A stretch of 64,000 nucleotides of DNA from Bacteroidota bacterium (lineage in GTDB: Bacteria; Bacteroidota; Bacteroidia; UBA7662; JAIXUI01): positions 39,738 to 103,737 of the forward strand of contig JAIXUI010000009.1 of assembly GCA_027484125.1 (NCBI GenBank), read 5' to 3'. The translations under genes and the position numbers were made by a program. Of this stretch, positions 9,325 to 19,502 are shown in pieces (positions within the stretch are counted from its first letter, which is position 1; the number at the start of each line of letters is the position of its first letter). The notes below the pieces were generated by a model. The model was given only the letters and a program-made list of their open reading frames with translations. It searched no databases and was not told the DNA's origin.

Positions 9325-12300
9325 ATGGGTTACCGGAATATTTGGCGAAAACTCACTTGGCTTTGGCCGATTCTCTCTTTGTTTCTGTCGATTTACTTTT
9401 ATTTCGTCAGTCAAACACCAGCAGATAAATTCGTTCAAAACAAGGCAAGTGAACTCAATGCTTGGCTTCGTAATGCAGATCAGCGTTTTAAACTGGAAAT
9501 GGCTGAGCTTAAAAATCAGCCCGACGATTTCAAAACGTTCAATGCTCTTCGTTCGCTTTCAGGTGAAGGAGTTCCTTGGAATACGATTGCGGTCTTTCAT
9601 AAAAATAAATTGCTTTTTTGGACAAGCAACAACGTACCAGAATTAGCTGATAAACCCAAAGACAGCGTTGATTACGCTTATAAAGTACTTGCCAATGGTT
9701 ATTATCTCAAATCTTATTATCGATGGAGAAATTATACGGCAATTGCTTATCTGCCTATAAGAACTAGGTTTCCAGAAAACTCCAGGTTTCTAAAGAACCA
9801 CTTCGTTCCTCCAATTCAAGGCATTGAACAACTAAAAATTGTAACCTTAAATAGCGCGGGCGCAGTCGTAAGGGCTCCCGACAATCAATCTATTTTCAGG
9901 TTAAAACTAATCAATGCGCAATCAAAAGTATATGATTCCAGTTGGGCAGGATGGGCTTCAACTTTATTCATTCTCTCAGTAGTCCTTTTTCTTGCCAAAG
10001 TAAAAGAATACCTCGAAGCCCGTTGGATTCGGCAATATCCCATACAAGTCCTATTGGGCTGGACTTTCTTATTGGTGGTTTTTCGAATTATTGTTTTCAA
10101 TGGTCGGTTTGCTGCCGGTTTGCAAGAGTTTGACTTATTCAGACCGGAATTGTTGGCAATTTCGAGCATTATTCCTTCTCTCGGCGATTTGTTGCTGCAT
10201 AGCTTAATGGTCGTTGGGGTGCTTTCCATGTTGCTTTCCAGTCGGGATGTTTTTAGGGCTTTATTGAAAACTAAATTGCCACTTAATTGGTGGAGAATTG
10301 TAACTCCCCTAGCTTTTTTGTTAGTTAATCTAGGTGGTTTATTCTTGCTGGATTTAAGTTCATCTATTGTACTGAACTCAGAAATTGTAATTGATCTCAG
10401 CAAGATTCGGAATCTATCTTATTACAGTTTCCTCGTTTACGGACTCATCATTGTTTTATTGGTGGTTTGGGTGATTTTGGTGAAAGCCGTAGTCAGACAC
10501 CTCTCATCACGCGCTGATTTTTGGACATTTTTCTTAATCCAATTGTTTATTACCTGCGGAATAGGAACTTTTCAATGGTGGTCAGTTGGTGAAGCAGATG
10601 CTGCTATCCTTCTGATTTTTCTTTGCATGTTGGCGGCTTGGTCAATATCCATGCTCCTGAAAGAAGGTAGCGCACGATCTTATTACGTTAGTTTATTTGG
10701 ATTGTCCTCTGTTGTTTTTGGATATCAACTTAATGAAGCACAACAGGCAGTTACTTTGAATAATGCCATGCTCCAAACAGAGAAGTTGTTGTCTCCGGAT
10801 GATCCAACTGCGGGATATTTGCTGCTTAGCCAAGCCAGGCTCATTCAGGAAGATGACCTACTGCTTGAACAGCTGTCTCAAAAGTTTACGGTTGATCCTG
10901 CTATTCGTTTACGCATTCAACTTCAATATCTCAATGGTTATTTGGAAGGCTACAATCTTCAACAAGTAGCACTAATTCCCGGATTAGATACAGCCAAATT
11001 TATTGCGGATGCTCAACCCATTATTAAACGTTATTTTTCTGATGCCCGAATGGGTTTTGAATTGAAAATTCCTTTTTCTAATCAAGGGTTGACGGACACC
11101 CTTTTTTTAAAACTTCAGCAGAAAGTCAATCGAAACCAAAGCCCGTATCCGGTATTGCTAGAGGATAGAGATTGGAGAAGTAGAGAGCGTTTTAGTGATT
11201 TATCATTTGCAGTCTATCAAAAAGGAGCTCTGGTGCGCCAAGGTGGTGTTTTTCCTTATGCATTAAACGATAGAAAATGGCAGGCTAGCTTTGATGGAGA
11301 GGTTATTCACCAAAAGGGGACTACTCATTTAATCGCCAAACCTGATTATCATCTTACGATTGTAGTGAGTTTTAATGGTGGATATGTGCTGCGCTGGATG
11401 GTAACAGCTTCATTTTTGTTTATGTCAGGCATGCTCGTTTTCTTGCTTTTTGGACTTGGAAATGTGGCATTTGCAGACTTTAACTTGCGTCCTAGGATCA
11501 CTTATCAGCTTAAAATTGAACTGGCTTTTATGGGGTCTGCGGTGCTAATTCTGTTGGTGGTAGGGTACATCACCTTGCAATACACTTTGATTAAAGGAAG
11601 GCAGCGGCAACATGAACAAATCAGCATGCGCATTCAGAGCATTTCTTCTTCTATAGAAAATGAAATGGGTCCTTATTTTAGGCTGAATCAAGAATTTTTC
11701 TTCGCTCTTAGTCAAATGGCTCGCAATTATGGGGCTGATGTCAACGTCTTTGCTCTTAATGGCAAGTTGCTATATTCAACCCAACCGGGAATTTATCAAC
11801 GGAATCTCTTGGCTTCTTATATCGAGCCTCAAGCTATTTTCCAGATGAATGGGCTCCAAAAAACGGTTTTTGTGCAGCAAGAGGCTATTGGAAAGTTGAA
11901 ATACTTATCTGCTTACATTCCTTTAAACGGCCGTGATAATCAAAAGCTGGCAATTTTAAATTTACCAGGGTTTACAGATCCTTATTCCGAACGTGATTCA
12001 CTCAATGATTTAATCGGAAACTTGGTCAATCTTTATATTTTATTTCTCTTATTGGTATCCGTTTTAGCATTACGTTTCTCGGAGAAAATCACTGCTCCTT
12101 TAAGACAAATCACCCGAATTATTTCTGAAACTAGAAGAAGATCAGCTTCTTCTGATCAATTACTTCAACGTGAAGATGAATTAGGGCAAATTCTTAAGGA
12201 GTATTATCGGGTAGTAGAAGAGTTGGAAAAAAGTGCTGCTTTGCTTGCGAAAACACAACGCGAAGAAGCATGGCGAGACATGGCAAGACAGGTAGCTCAT

Positions 12301-12936
12301 GAAATAAAAAATCCACTTACTCCAATAAAGCTTAGTATTCAGTATTTACAGAAAGCCTGGAAAGATGAGGTTCCGGACTTTGACCGTCGCTTAGCTCGTA
12401 TTACGCAAACTGTTCTAGAACAAATTGAGTCTTTAAATCGAATAGCAGGCGAGTTTTCGGCTTTTGCTCAAATGCCGGTTTCTCAAAAAGAAAGATTAAA
12501 TCTTGATGCTTTAATTGAATCAGTGGTTGATTTGTTCAAGGAATCTGCAACCATTTATTATCATAATGAAACACAGGATGCAAGCGTTTACATTCATGGC
12601 GATGCCGATCAAATGCAAAGGGTACTCAACAACTTGATAAAAAATGGCATTCAAGCAGTTTCCAGCGCTCAGCCTGTCATCTTAGTTTTTCTTCAACGCA
12701 CAAAAAATCAATTGCTGGTCACCATTACTGACAACGGTCCCGGCATTCCTGATGATTTAGCGGATAAAATTTTTACTCCCAACTTTACTACCAAATCTTC
12801 CGGTATGGGACTCGGTTTGGCAATTGTTAGAAAAATAATTGAACAACACGATGGTAAAATTGGCTTTACCAACTTGCCGGATGGAGGAGCTTCGTTCTGG
12901 TTCAGTCTTCCGCTTTATGAAGAAAAGGATTCTTAG
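9325..12936 (+). CDS. Large polytopic NtrY-like sensor histidine kinase
   Basis: About 12 predicted TM stretches, HAMP-like region, H-box AWRDMARQVAHEIKNPLTPIKLSIQYL, N-box NNLIKNGIQA, G-boxes DNGPGIPDD and GMGLGLAIV. Confidence 0.9.
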   Translation: MGYRNIWRKLTWLWPILSLFLSIYFYFVSQTPADKFVQNKASELNAWLRNADQRFKLEMAELKNQPDDFKTFNALRSLSGEGVPWNTIAVFHKNKLLFWTSNNVPELADKPKDSVDYAYKVLANGYYLKSYYRWRNYTAIAYLPIRTRFPENSRFLKNHFVPPIQGIEQLKIVTLNSAGAVVRAPDNQSIFRLKLINAQSKVYDSSWAGWASTLFILSVVLFLAKVKEYLEARWIRQYPIQVLLGWTFLLVVFRIIVFNGRFAAGLQEFDLFRPELLAISSIIPSLGDLLLHSLMVVGVLSMLLSSRDVFRALLKTKLPLNWWRIVTPLAFLLVNLGGLFLLDLSSSIVLNSEIVIDLSKIRNLSYYSFLVYGLIIVLLVVWVILVKAVVRHLSSRADFWTFFLIQLFITCGIGTFQWWSVGEADAAILLIFLCMLAAWSISMLLKEGSARSYYVSLFGLSSVVFGYQLNEAQQAVTLNNAMLQTEKLLSPDDPTAGYLLLSQARLIQEDDLLLEQLSQKFTVDPAIRLRIQLQYLNGYLEGYNLQQVALIPGLDTAKFIADAQPIIKRYFSDARMGFELKIPFSNQGLTDTLFLKLQQKVNRNQSPYPVLLEDRDWRSRERFSDLSFAVYQKGALVRQGGVFPYALNDRKWQASFDGEVIHQKGTTHLIAKPDYHLTIVVSFNGGYVLRWMVTASFLFMSGMLVFLLFGLGNVAFADFNLRPRITYQLKIELAFMGSAVLILLVVGYITLQYTLIKGRQRQHEQISMRIQSISSSIENEMGPYFRLNQEFFFALSQMARNYGADVNVFALNGKLLYSTQPGIYQRNLLASYIEPQAIFQMNGLQKTVFVQQEAIGKLKYLSAYIPLNGRDNQKLAILNLPGFTDPYSERDSLNDLIGNLVNLYILFLLLVSVLALRFSEKITAPLRQITRIISETRRRSASSDQLLQREDELGQILKEYYRVVEELEKSAALLAKTQREEAWRDMARQVAHEIKNPLTPIKLSIQYLQKAWKDEVPDFDRRLARITQTVLEQIESLNRIAGEFSAFAQMPVSQKERLNLDALIESVVDLFKESATIYYHNETQDASVYIHGDADQMQRVLNNLIKNGIQAVSSAQPVILVFLQRTKNQLLVTITDNGPGIPDDLADKIFTPNFTTKSSGMGLGLAIVRKIIEQHDGKIGFTNLPDGGASFWFSLPLYEEKDS

Positions 12937-15900
12937 GCTTTTACTGGCCTTGAATGCCCTGAGCTTCTTTGCTTCATTGGATGCCTTTTCTCAACCTGCC
13001 TTGCCTTCCTTTCTTCGAACTCCTCAACTCGGCAAACCATTATACTTTAAAGGGCCCCCTGACACTTCGAAAGTGTTTAAAGTAAATCCTTTATGGAAGG
13101 CAAGCAATTCGGAAGATGCGGTCTCACCTTTTCTTCAGTCGGTAGAATCACTCGATAAATCTGGAAGTTTTGCCCGTTCATTTTCCGCAGGTACCAATCA
13201 GAGTGCCGTCTTACAGTCGAATTTTAATTTGCAAGTTTCAGGACAATTAACACCGAAAGTCAGGTTGATGGCGAATCTTACGGATAATGTTCAACCTACT
13301 CCCACTAACGGAATTACCCAAAGTTTGCAGGATTTTGACCGCATATATGTAGCGCTACAAAGTGATCGTTTTGAGCTTGGACTTGGAGATCTTGATGTCA
13401 AAAACTATTCTGGTAATTTTCTCGCCTACAACAGAAATGTACGTGGTGCTCGATTGGCTTTTAAGCAGGAAAATGGCAAAAGAAAAAATAAGCAAGAATT
13501 CAGCTTTTCTTCTGCTCGTGGACGTTTTGCGAGGCAACTCGTGTCGGTTAAGGAAGGCAATCAGGGCCCATACCGTTTAAACGGTGCTCAAGGTGAAACC
13601 TTCATCGTGATTTTAGCCAATTCTGAAAGGGTCTTTTTAGATGGTCAGTTGTTAAAACGTGGTGAGCTTTATGATTATTTAATTGATTATAATACTTCTG
13701 TTATCACGTTTACACCCAATCGAATTATTACTGCTCAAAGTAGGGTGATTGTTGAGTTTGAATATGCTAATCAGGCTTATGTCAGAAGTTTAACTACCGC
13801 TCAGTTTTCTGAAGAGCAGCATAATTGGTTGGTTTCCGGTCGGTTTTTCCTCGAAAGGGATTTGCCTAATCAACCGCTACAACTCAATCTCGACAGTAAT
13901 AAACGTGCGTTGTTGAGCCGACAATATTCCGGCTTTGGGCAAGGATTGGTGGATGGTGCCACTCCAGCTACGTTTAATACCACTAATTTATTCTACAAGA
14001 AAACGGATAGCCTGGGTTTCAGTCCTGTTTGGGTGCATTCTCCTGTAGAGCAATCAGGACTTTTTCAAGTTCAATTTAGCTTTGTTGGGCAGGGGAGAGG
14101 AGATTATGTTCCCGGACCTTCCTTAACCAATGGGCGTATTTACGAGTGGGTGGCTCCTGAAATTAGAGGTAATGATACGATTAGAAAAGGTAGTTATTCA
14201 CCACTTGTTCAGTTGGTAGCTCCTGTTTCTCAGTTAGGAATGAGTTTAATTGCGGGTAAAAAATGGGCTAACCAATCCCTGATAAAGGTGGAATTGTTGA
14301 GCAGTAAAATAGATTCCAACGTTCTGGCTGAGCCCGGCATCGGACGTTGGGGTTCAGGTGTTATCGTGGAAGGCTCCTGGATAAATCCCTTTCGGTTAAA
14401 AGCCATTTCAGCCAATACCAGAATTGAGCGATTGAGCCAGGACGCACTAATTACTCAGCCCTATAGAAATCAAGAGTTCGCCAGAGAATGGCTGTTACCT
14501 CGTTTATTCACCGGCAGCAATGAATGGCTCACTGATTGGAATGTTAACTTTTCTCCTGATTCTACCCAATCGTGGAAAATTGGGTTGAAAACCCTAAATG
14601 CAGCAGACTATCTGGGTGTTAAACCCTATGCTGTTTTATCATTTCGTTATAAAAGACTGAATGCCAATGCCACTTTGGAAGGTTTACAAGTAAAATCGGA
14701 TACCACACAAGGCAACTATTGGCGCATACTTTCGAATGTCGCTTATCGGTTAAATAGCAGTAGTTGGTTTTTGAAGGTTCAACATGAGTCCAATCTCTCT
14801 AAGACTTCTGTTTTCTCTCCTGGGGCATTCCGTTTTACAGAAATAGAGTCGGGAATTCGTTCCCTAGATTCTTCTTCCGGAACAAAACAATGGGAATTCG
14901 CCTATAATTACCGCAATGACGAGCAAACTCGCAGTGGCGTCCTTTTGCCTTTTCAGGAAGGACATACAGTAAAAACTTCGCAATCCTGGAGTTTGGGTCC
15001 TACAAGTATTTTTAAAATCACTGCAAGCTTGCGAAGAAGTAAGTTCTACCTTCCTGATACAGCCTTTGGTGTTTCCGGGAATAACTTTTTACTTCAGTCG
15101 GATTTTAATTATCGATCAAAGGATGGCGTTTGGCAGGTTTCTACTTTTTACAATACCGGAGGTGGTCAAGAAATTAGAAGGGATTTTGTTTTCCTGGAAG
15201 TGCCGAAAGGGCAAGGAACTCACATTTGGGTGGATTATAACCAAAATGGAGTGAAAGAACTCAATGAGTTTGAATCTTCCTTTTTTGCTGATCAAGCCAA
15301 TTTTGTTCGTGTTTTAATGCCAACCACCGGGTTCATCCCTTCTTTAAAAAGCAGAGTAAATTATAGCATTGGCATTTATCCGGATCGAATCCGCTCTTCA
15401 TCGGGTTTGATGCGCCTTTTGAAGCCTTTTGCGTTGTTGCATTCCATCAACCTGGAACAAAATCTCAGCGCAAGTGCTGGTCAATGGTGGGAAGCCCCAT
15501 TGTTGAATCAAGTTTCAGATCGACTTATTAGTGGCTTATTCAACAGCCGTACTACCTTGTTCTTATTCAGAACTAAGCGCACCTTTTCCCTCGATTTGTC
15601 TTGGTTTCAGCAACAACAGCAAATACTGGGTACAAATGGATTGGAGCGAAACTTGAACGATGAAATAGTGCTTAAATCGAGGCTTTCCTTTTTAAGTGCT
15701 TGGCTTTTTGAAACTTCACTTTCCGCTAAAAATAGAAAGCGGAGTGCCGAATGGGCAGCTAACCGAAATTACTTTTTTCAAACTTTTGATTTTGAACCTC
15801 AACTATCTTGGCTGAGTGAATCGGGTTGGCAAGTACAAGGCAACATGGGCTGGAGAACTTCTAAGCCAATTCCGGCTGATGAGGTTCCCGGTTTAGAACA

Positions 15901-16180
15901 GTGGAAAACTAGTGCCGCTGTGCAATTCAATAGTCTCAAGAAAGGGATATTCAAGTTAACCTTCTCAAGAATTGTGATCAACTTTTCAGGAAATACCGCT
16001 ACTGCATTAGCATTTGAAATGTTACAAGGGTTGTTGCCCGGTAACAATCTGCTTTGGAATATGAATTGGACCCGCGAATTGGGAGAAGGTATTCAGCTAG
16101 CTATTCAATATGAGGGCCGAAGTTCTGATCAAAATGCTGCCATCCATACAGGTAGGGTTCAAATTAGGTTACTTTTATAA
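12917..16180 (+). CDS. Large secreted protein, probable outer-membrane beta-barrel (hypothetical)
   Basis: ATG 12917 overlaps kinase 3' end by 20 bp; signal peptide MKKRILRLLLALNALSFFASLDAFSQ; alternating aromatic beta-strand-like segments; LDGQLLKRGELYDYLIDYNTSVITFTPNRII. Confidence 0.65.
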   Translation: MKKRILRLLLALNALSFFASLDAFSQPALPSFLRTPQLGKPLYFKGPPDTSKVFKVNPLWKASNSEDAVSPFLQSVESLDKSGSFARSFSAGTNQSAVLQSNFNLQVSGQLTPKVRLMANLTDNVQPTPTNGITQSLQDFDRIYVALQSDRFELGLGDLDVKNYSGNFLAYNRNVRGARLAFKQENGKRKNKQEFSFSSARGRFARQLVSVKEGNQGPYRLNGAQGETFIVILANSERVFLDGQLLKRGELYDYLIDYNTSVITFTPNRIITAQSRVIVEFEYANQAYVRSLTTAQFSEEQHNWLVSGRFFLERDLPNQPLQLNLDSNKRALLSRQYSGFGQGLVDGATPATFNTTNLFYKKTDSLGFSPVWVHSPVEQSGLFQVQFSFVGQGRGDYVPGPSLTNGRIYEWVAPEIRGNDTIRKGSYSPLVQLVAPVSQLGMSLIAGKKWANQSLIKVELLSSKIDSNVLAEPGIGRWGSGVIVEGSWINPFRLKAISANTRIERLSQDALITQPYRNQEFAREWLLPRLFTGSNEWLTDWNVNFSPDSTQSWKIGLKTLNAADYLGVKPYAVLSFRYKRLNANATLEGLQVKSDTTQGNYWRILSNVAYRLNSSSWFLKVQHESNLSKTSVFSPGAFRFTEIESGIRSLDSSSGTKQWEFAYNYRNDEQTRSGVLLPFQEGHTVKTSQSWSLGPTSIFKITASLRRSKFYLPDTAFGVSGNNFLLQSDFNYRSKDGVWQVSTFYNTGGGQEIRRDFVFLEVPKGQGTHIWVDYNQNGVKELNEFESSFFADQANFVRVLMPTTGFIPSLKSRVNYSIGIYPDRIRSSSGLMRLLKPFALLHSINLEQNLSASAGQWWEAPLLNQVSDRLISGLFNSRTTLFLFRTKRTFSLDLSWFQQQQQILGTNGLERNLNDEIVLKSRLSFLSAWLFETSLSAKNRKRSAEWAANRNYFFQTFDFEPQLSWLSESGWQVQGNMGWRTSKPIPADEVPGLEQWKTSAAVQFNSLKKGIFKLTFSRIVINFSGNTATALAFEMLQGLLPGNNLLWNMNWTRELGEGIQLAIQYEGRSSDQNAAIHTGRVQIRLLL

Positions 16181-16471
16181 CGAGAAGGATTTGATTTTAT
16201 CAATCAACACATGCCCAGGAACTACACCAGACTGTCTCCAAAGCTGTTGCCCTTTTCGATATAGGATCAGTGTCGGTACGCTTTGTATTTGGTATTGGCT
16301 GGCAACTTGAGGGTTTTTGTCAATATCAATTTTTAGAATTTTTACTCCTTCACCAAGTTTAGCTTTCACTTCGTGTAGAATTGGAGCAAGCGTTTGGCAT
16401 GGGCCGCACCAGGTTGCTGAAAAGTCGAGCAATACTGGGGTTTCTGATTGAATTATTTCTTGAAATTTCAT
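16175..16471 (-). CDS. trxA: Thioredoxin
   Basis: LLDFSATWCGPCQTLAPILHEVKAKLGEGVKILKIDIDKNPQVASQYQIQSVPTLILYRKG. Confidence 0.95.
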   Translation of the reverse strand: MKFQEIIQSETPVLLDFSATWCGPCQTLAPILHEVKAKLGEGVKILKIDIDKNPQVASQYQIQSVPTLILYRKGQQLWRQSGVVPGHVLIDKIKSFSL

Positions 16472-16506
16472 ATTGGATTAACGAAATACATGAGATAAAT
16501 GGTTCT

Positions 16507-16947
16507 TTATTGCCAACGAATCTGAAAAGAATTTACTTTCCATGTTTTAGGTGTTCTCACCCACAATCCCGGATAAGTTATCAACTCAGAGTAAAAGTGA
16601 CCGCTCTTCGGTTTCGTTTCCTTGATGGTCATCGTCATTTTACCTCCTCTCAACCGCAATGTCGGACAGTATAGTCCATACCCCGTATTTCCTTTTTGAC
16701 CAGTTGTTATATAGTATAATCGTCTTAGTTGAACATTGGGGTTTTGTTCTATAATCGAACGGAATAAATCAATTGGAATTCCTGTTCCAGAAGTATCGGA
16801 TAAGCGAATAACCAGTCTTTTCTCTAAAGGAAAAAGCTGATGATCGGTTAATCCTTGCGGAGGCATGTTAAGCACTCTGGTTCGTTGTCCAAAGGAGGAA
16901 TTAAAGAAGAAAAGTGTCCCTAGAACAAGCAAAGCTATCTTATTCAT
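16507..16947 (-). CDS. Hypothetical secreted protein
   Basis: Signal peptide MNKIALLVLGTLFFFNSSFG; no recognised domain. Confidence 0.6.
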   Translation of the reverse strand: MNKIALLVLGTLFFFNSSFGQRTRVLNMPPQGLTDHQLFPLEKRLVIRLSDTSGTGIPIDLFRSIIEQNPNVQLRRLYYITTGQKGNTGYGLYCPTLRLRGGKMTMTIKETKPKSGHFYSELITYPGLWVRTPKTWKVNSFQIRWQ

Positions 16948-16963
16948 AAGGGAAGATAAGCAA

Positions 16964-17491
16964 TTAAAAGGCGATTAGCTGATCCGCGTGAAGCTCGAGA
17001 AATTTCAGGTATTCTGCGTTAGTCAGCTTGCCTTCTTGTAGATGTTTTCCAATTTGAATGAATCTTGGTCTCAAGGCCAAGGTGTTCATTCCTAAATAGT
17101 TGAGGATATCTGCAAAGTGCCCCATAGCTAAGGCGCCCCCTTGTGTTCCATCTGAGATTCCAACTAAACCTCCTTTTTTTCCTTTGAAGGAACTAGGGAA
17201 CTGTAAGCCATCGACCCAAACTTTTAATATGCCGGGGAAGCTGCCGTTGTACTCAGGGATGATGAAGACAAATTTGTCTGATGCATTTACGATATCCTGC
17301 ATCGATTTCCATGAAGGATTTTCAGACTTGCCGTTGTATAGTCCTTGCCCGATAAAATCGGATGGAACATCAGCTAAATCAATGATTTGCGCCTGATGAC
17401 CTTTTGACTGAAGTATGGATAAGTAAGTGTCCGCTATTAAGCGAGTATTGGAAGAGCGTCGGCTAGTAGCCGAAACCACAGAAATGAACAT
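16964..17491 (-). CDS. NADPH-dependent FMN reductase family protein
   Basis: VVSATSRRSSNTRLIADTYL, FVFIIPEYNGSFPGILKVWVDGL, GKKGGLVGISDGTQGG. Confidence 0.85.
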   Translation of the reverse strand: MFISVVSATSRRSSNTRLIADTYLSILQSKGHQAQIIDLADVPSDFIGQGLYNGKSENPSWKSMQDIVNASDKFVFIIPEYNGSFPGILKVWVDGLQFPSSFKGKKGGLVGISDGTQGGALAMGHFADILNYLGMNTLALRPRFIQIGKHLQEGKLTNAEYLKFLELHADQLIAF

Positions 17492-17521
17492 ATTTTATTA
17501 ACAGAACAAGGAGTATATTGT

Positions 17522-18790
17522 TCAGGAGGCTGTTTTTAGCGCACCCAAACCTGAGCGCTTGAAACGCTCTTCTGCATACAACCGTGTTACCTTGAAATCT
17601 TTTTCTTGGTGCTCAGCCGAAGGCAATTCGTACATAGCATCCAATAAAATAGCTTCGCAAATTGAACGTAAACCTCGCGCGCCTAATTTCAACTCCATGG
17701 CTTTCTCCACAATGAAATCTCTCGCATCGTTTTCTAAAACGAAGTTCACTTGCTCCATTTTGAATAGTTTTTCATACTGTCGGAGCAAGGAGTTGCGTGG
17801 CTCAGTAAGAATTTTAACTAAACTTTCTTTGGTAAGTGGGTTCAAGTGACAAATCACAGGTAGTCGGCCAATCAATTCAGGTATAAGCCCAAAAGTTTTG
17901 ATATCGTTGGCACTTACCAAAGACAAAAGTTGTTCTTTCTGGACTTTGGCGACTTCCTGATTTTTGAGCCCATAACCAATGGCATTGATTTTTACCCTTT
18001 TAGAAATAATCTTATCAATACCATCGAATGCACCACCACAAATAAAGAGGATGTTTTTGGTGTCAATTTGAATGTACTTCTGTTCAGGATGCTTTCTTCC
18101 TCCTTGAGGTGGGACATTCACTACAGTACCCTCGAGCATCTTTAATAAGGCTTGTTGAACTCCCTCACCGGAAACATCTCGTGTGATGGAGGGATTGTCG
18201 CTTTTTCTAGCGATTTTATCAATCTCATCTAAATAAACTATCCCTCTTTCAGCAGCCGCAACGTCATAATCGGCTGCTTGCAATAACCTGGTTAAGATGC
18301 TTTCAACATCTTCACCCACATAACCAGCTTCCGTAAATACGGTCGCGTCTGCGATACAGAAAGGAACTTCCAACTGTTTGGCAATGGTTCTGGCAAGGAG
18401 CGTTTTGCCTGTACCGGTTTCTCCAATTAGGAGAATATTCGACTTTTCAATTTCAACCTCCGACTTTTTATCGTTTGGCTGATTGATTCGTTTAAAATGA
18501 TTGTAAACAGCAACAGAAAGCACTTTTTTCGCTTCTTCTTGACCAATGATGTATTCGTCTAAGTAAGACTTGATTTCCATTGGTTTAAGAACACGCGTTT
18601 TTTTCGAGTTAGAGCTGCTTTTGGGTCGACTATCCTCCGATTCTGAGGAACCTTTTGCATGATCGATGATACTTTTTGCTTGATCTACACAATTGTTGCA
18701 GATGTAAGCATCCATACCCGAAACAAGCATATTGACTTGCTCTTTTTCAAGCCCGCAGAACGAGCATCGTACTTTCTGTTGCTTAGCCAT
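17522..18790 (-). CDS. clpX: ATP-dependent Clp protease ATP-binding subunit ClpX
   Basis: Zinc-finger [11 protein letters not shown], Walker [30 protein letters not shown]. Confidence 0.97.
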   Translation of the reverse strand: MAKQQKVRCSFCGLEKEQVNMLVSGMDAYICNNCVDQAKSIIDHAKGSSESEDSRPKSSSNSKKTRVLKPMEIKSYLDEYIIGQEEAKKVLSVAVYNHFKRINQPNDKKSEVEIEKSNILLIGETGTGKTLLARTIAKQLEVPFCIADATVFTEAGYVGEDVESILTRLLQAADYDVAAAERGIVYLDEIDKIARKSDNPSITRDVSGEGVQQALLKMLEGTVVNVPPQGGRKHPEQKYIQIDTKNILFICGGAFDGIDKIISKRVKINAIGYGLKNQEVAKVQKEQLLSLVSANDIKTFGLIPELIGRLPVICHLNPLTKESLVKILTEPRNSLLRQYEKLFKMEQVNFVLENDARDFIVEKAMELKLGARGLRSICEAILLDAMYELPSAEHQEKDFKVTRLYAEERFKRSGLGALKTAS

Positions 18791-18796
18791 TAGGCC

Positions 18797-19477
18797 TTAT
18801 TTTCTACTTGATTTCACGAGAACATCATCAATCATACCGTAGGCTTTGGCCTCTTCTGAGGTCATCCAGTAATCACGATCCGAGTCTTCATGTACCCTTT
18901 CATACGATTGGCCACTGTGGCTGGCGATGATTTCGTAAAGTTCTTTTTTCAACTTTTCAATTTCACGATAGGTGATGGCGATGTCAGAAGCTTGTCCTTG
19001 AGCGCCACCCATAGGCTGATGAATCATCACTCTTGAGTGTCGTAAGGCTGTTCTTTTTCCTGCAGCGCCCGCGCACAACAACACCGCAGCCATAGAAGCT
19101 GCAATTCCTGTACAGATAGTGGCAACGTCAGGATTAATAAATTGCATGGTGTCGTAAATACCTAAACCAGCATAAACAGAACCTCCAGGACTGTTTAGGT
19201 AAATTTGGATATCACGTTGGTTGTCAACAGATTCAAGAAACAAAAGCTGAGCTTGAACGATGTTCGCTACTTCGTCATTGATGGGAACTCCAAGAAAAAT
19301 GATGCGGTCCATCATAAGACGAGAGAAAACGTCCATGGAGGCTACATTCATCGGGCGCTCTTCAATGATATAGGGGGTTAGGTTATAGATACCACTATCT
19401 ATTACACTATCCACTTTCAGGCTGCTGATTCCCTGATGTTTTACAGCAAATTTTTTGAATTCTTTTCCGAAGTCCAT
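18797..19477 (-). CDS. clpP: ATP-dependent Clp protease proteolytic subunit ClpP
   Basis: IYLNSPGGSVYAGLGIYDTMQFI, GIAASMAAVLLCAGAAGKRTALRHSRVMIHQP. Confidence 0.97.
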   Translation of the reverse strand: MDFGKEFKKFAVKHQGISSLKVDSVIDSGIYNLTPYIIEERPMNVASMDVFSRLMMDRIIFLGVPINDEVANIVQAQLLFLESVDNQRDIQIYLNSPGGSVYAGLGIYDTMQFINPDVATICTGIAASMAAVLLCAGAAGKRTALRHSRVMIHQPMGGAQGQASDIAITYREIEKLKKELYEIIASHSGQSYERVHEDSDRDYWMTSEEAKAYGMIDDVLVKSSRK

Positions 19478-19502
19478 TTTGGAAATTTATTACTAAACGG
19501 GA

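Noticed and set aside
16020-16046. TGTTAC..GTAACA hairpin with GGG/CCC inner stem near the end of the outer-membrane protein gene as a trxA terminator
   Set aside because: Interrupted stem with weak T-tract; could easily be chance.
17504-17523. GAACAA-N8-TTGTTC inverted repeat at the clpX stop
   Set aside because: Short, AT-rich and no T-tract; not distinguishable from background.
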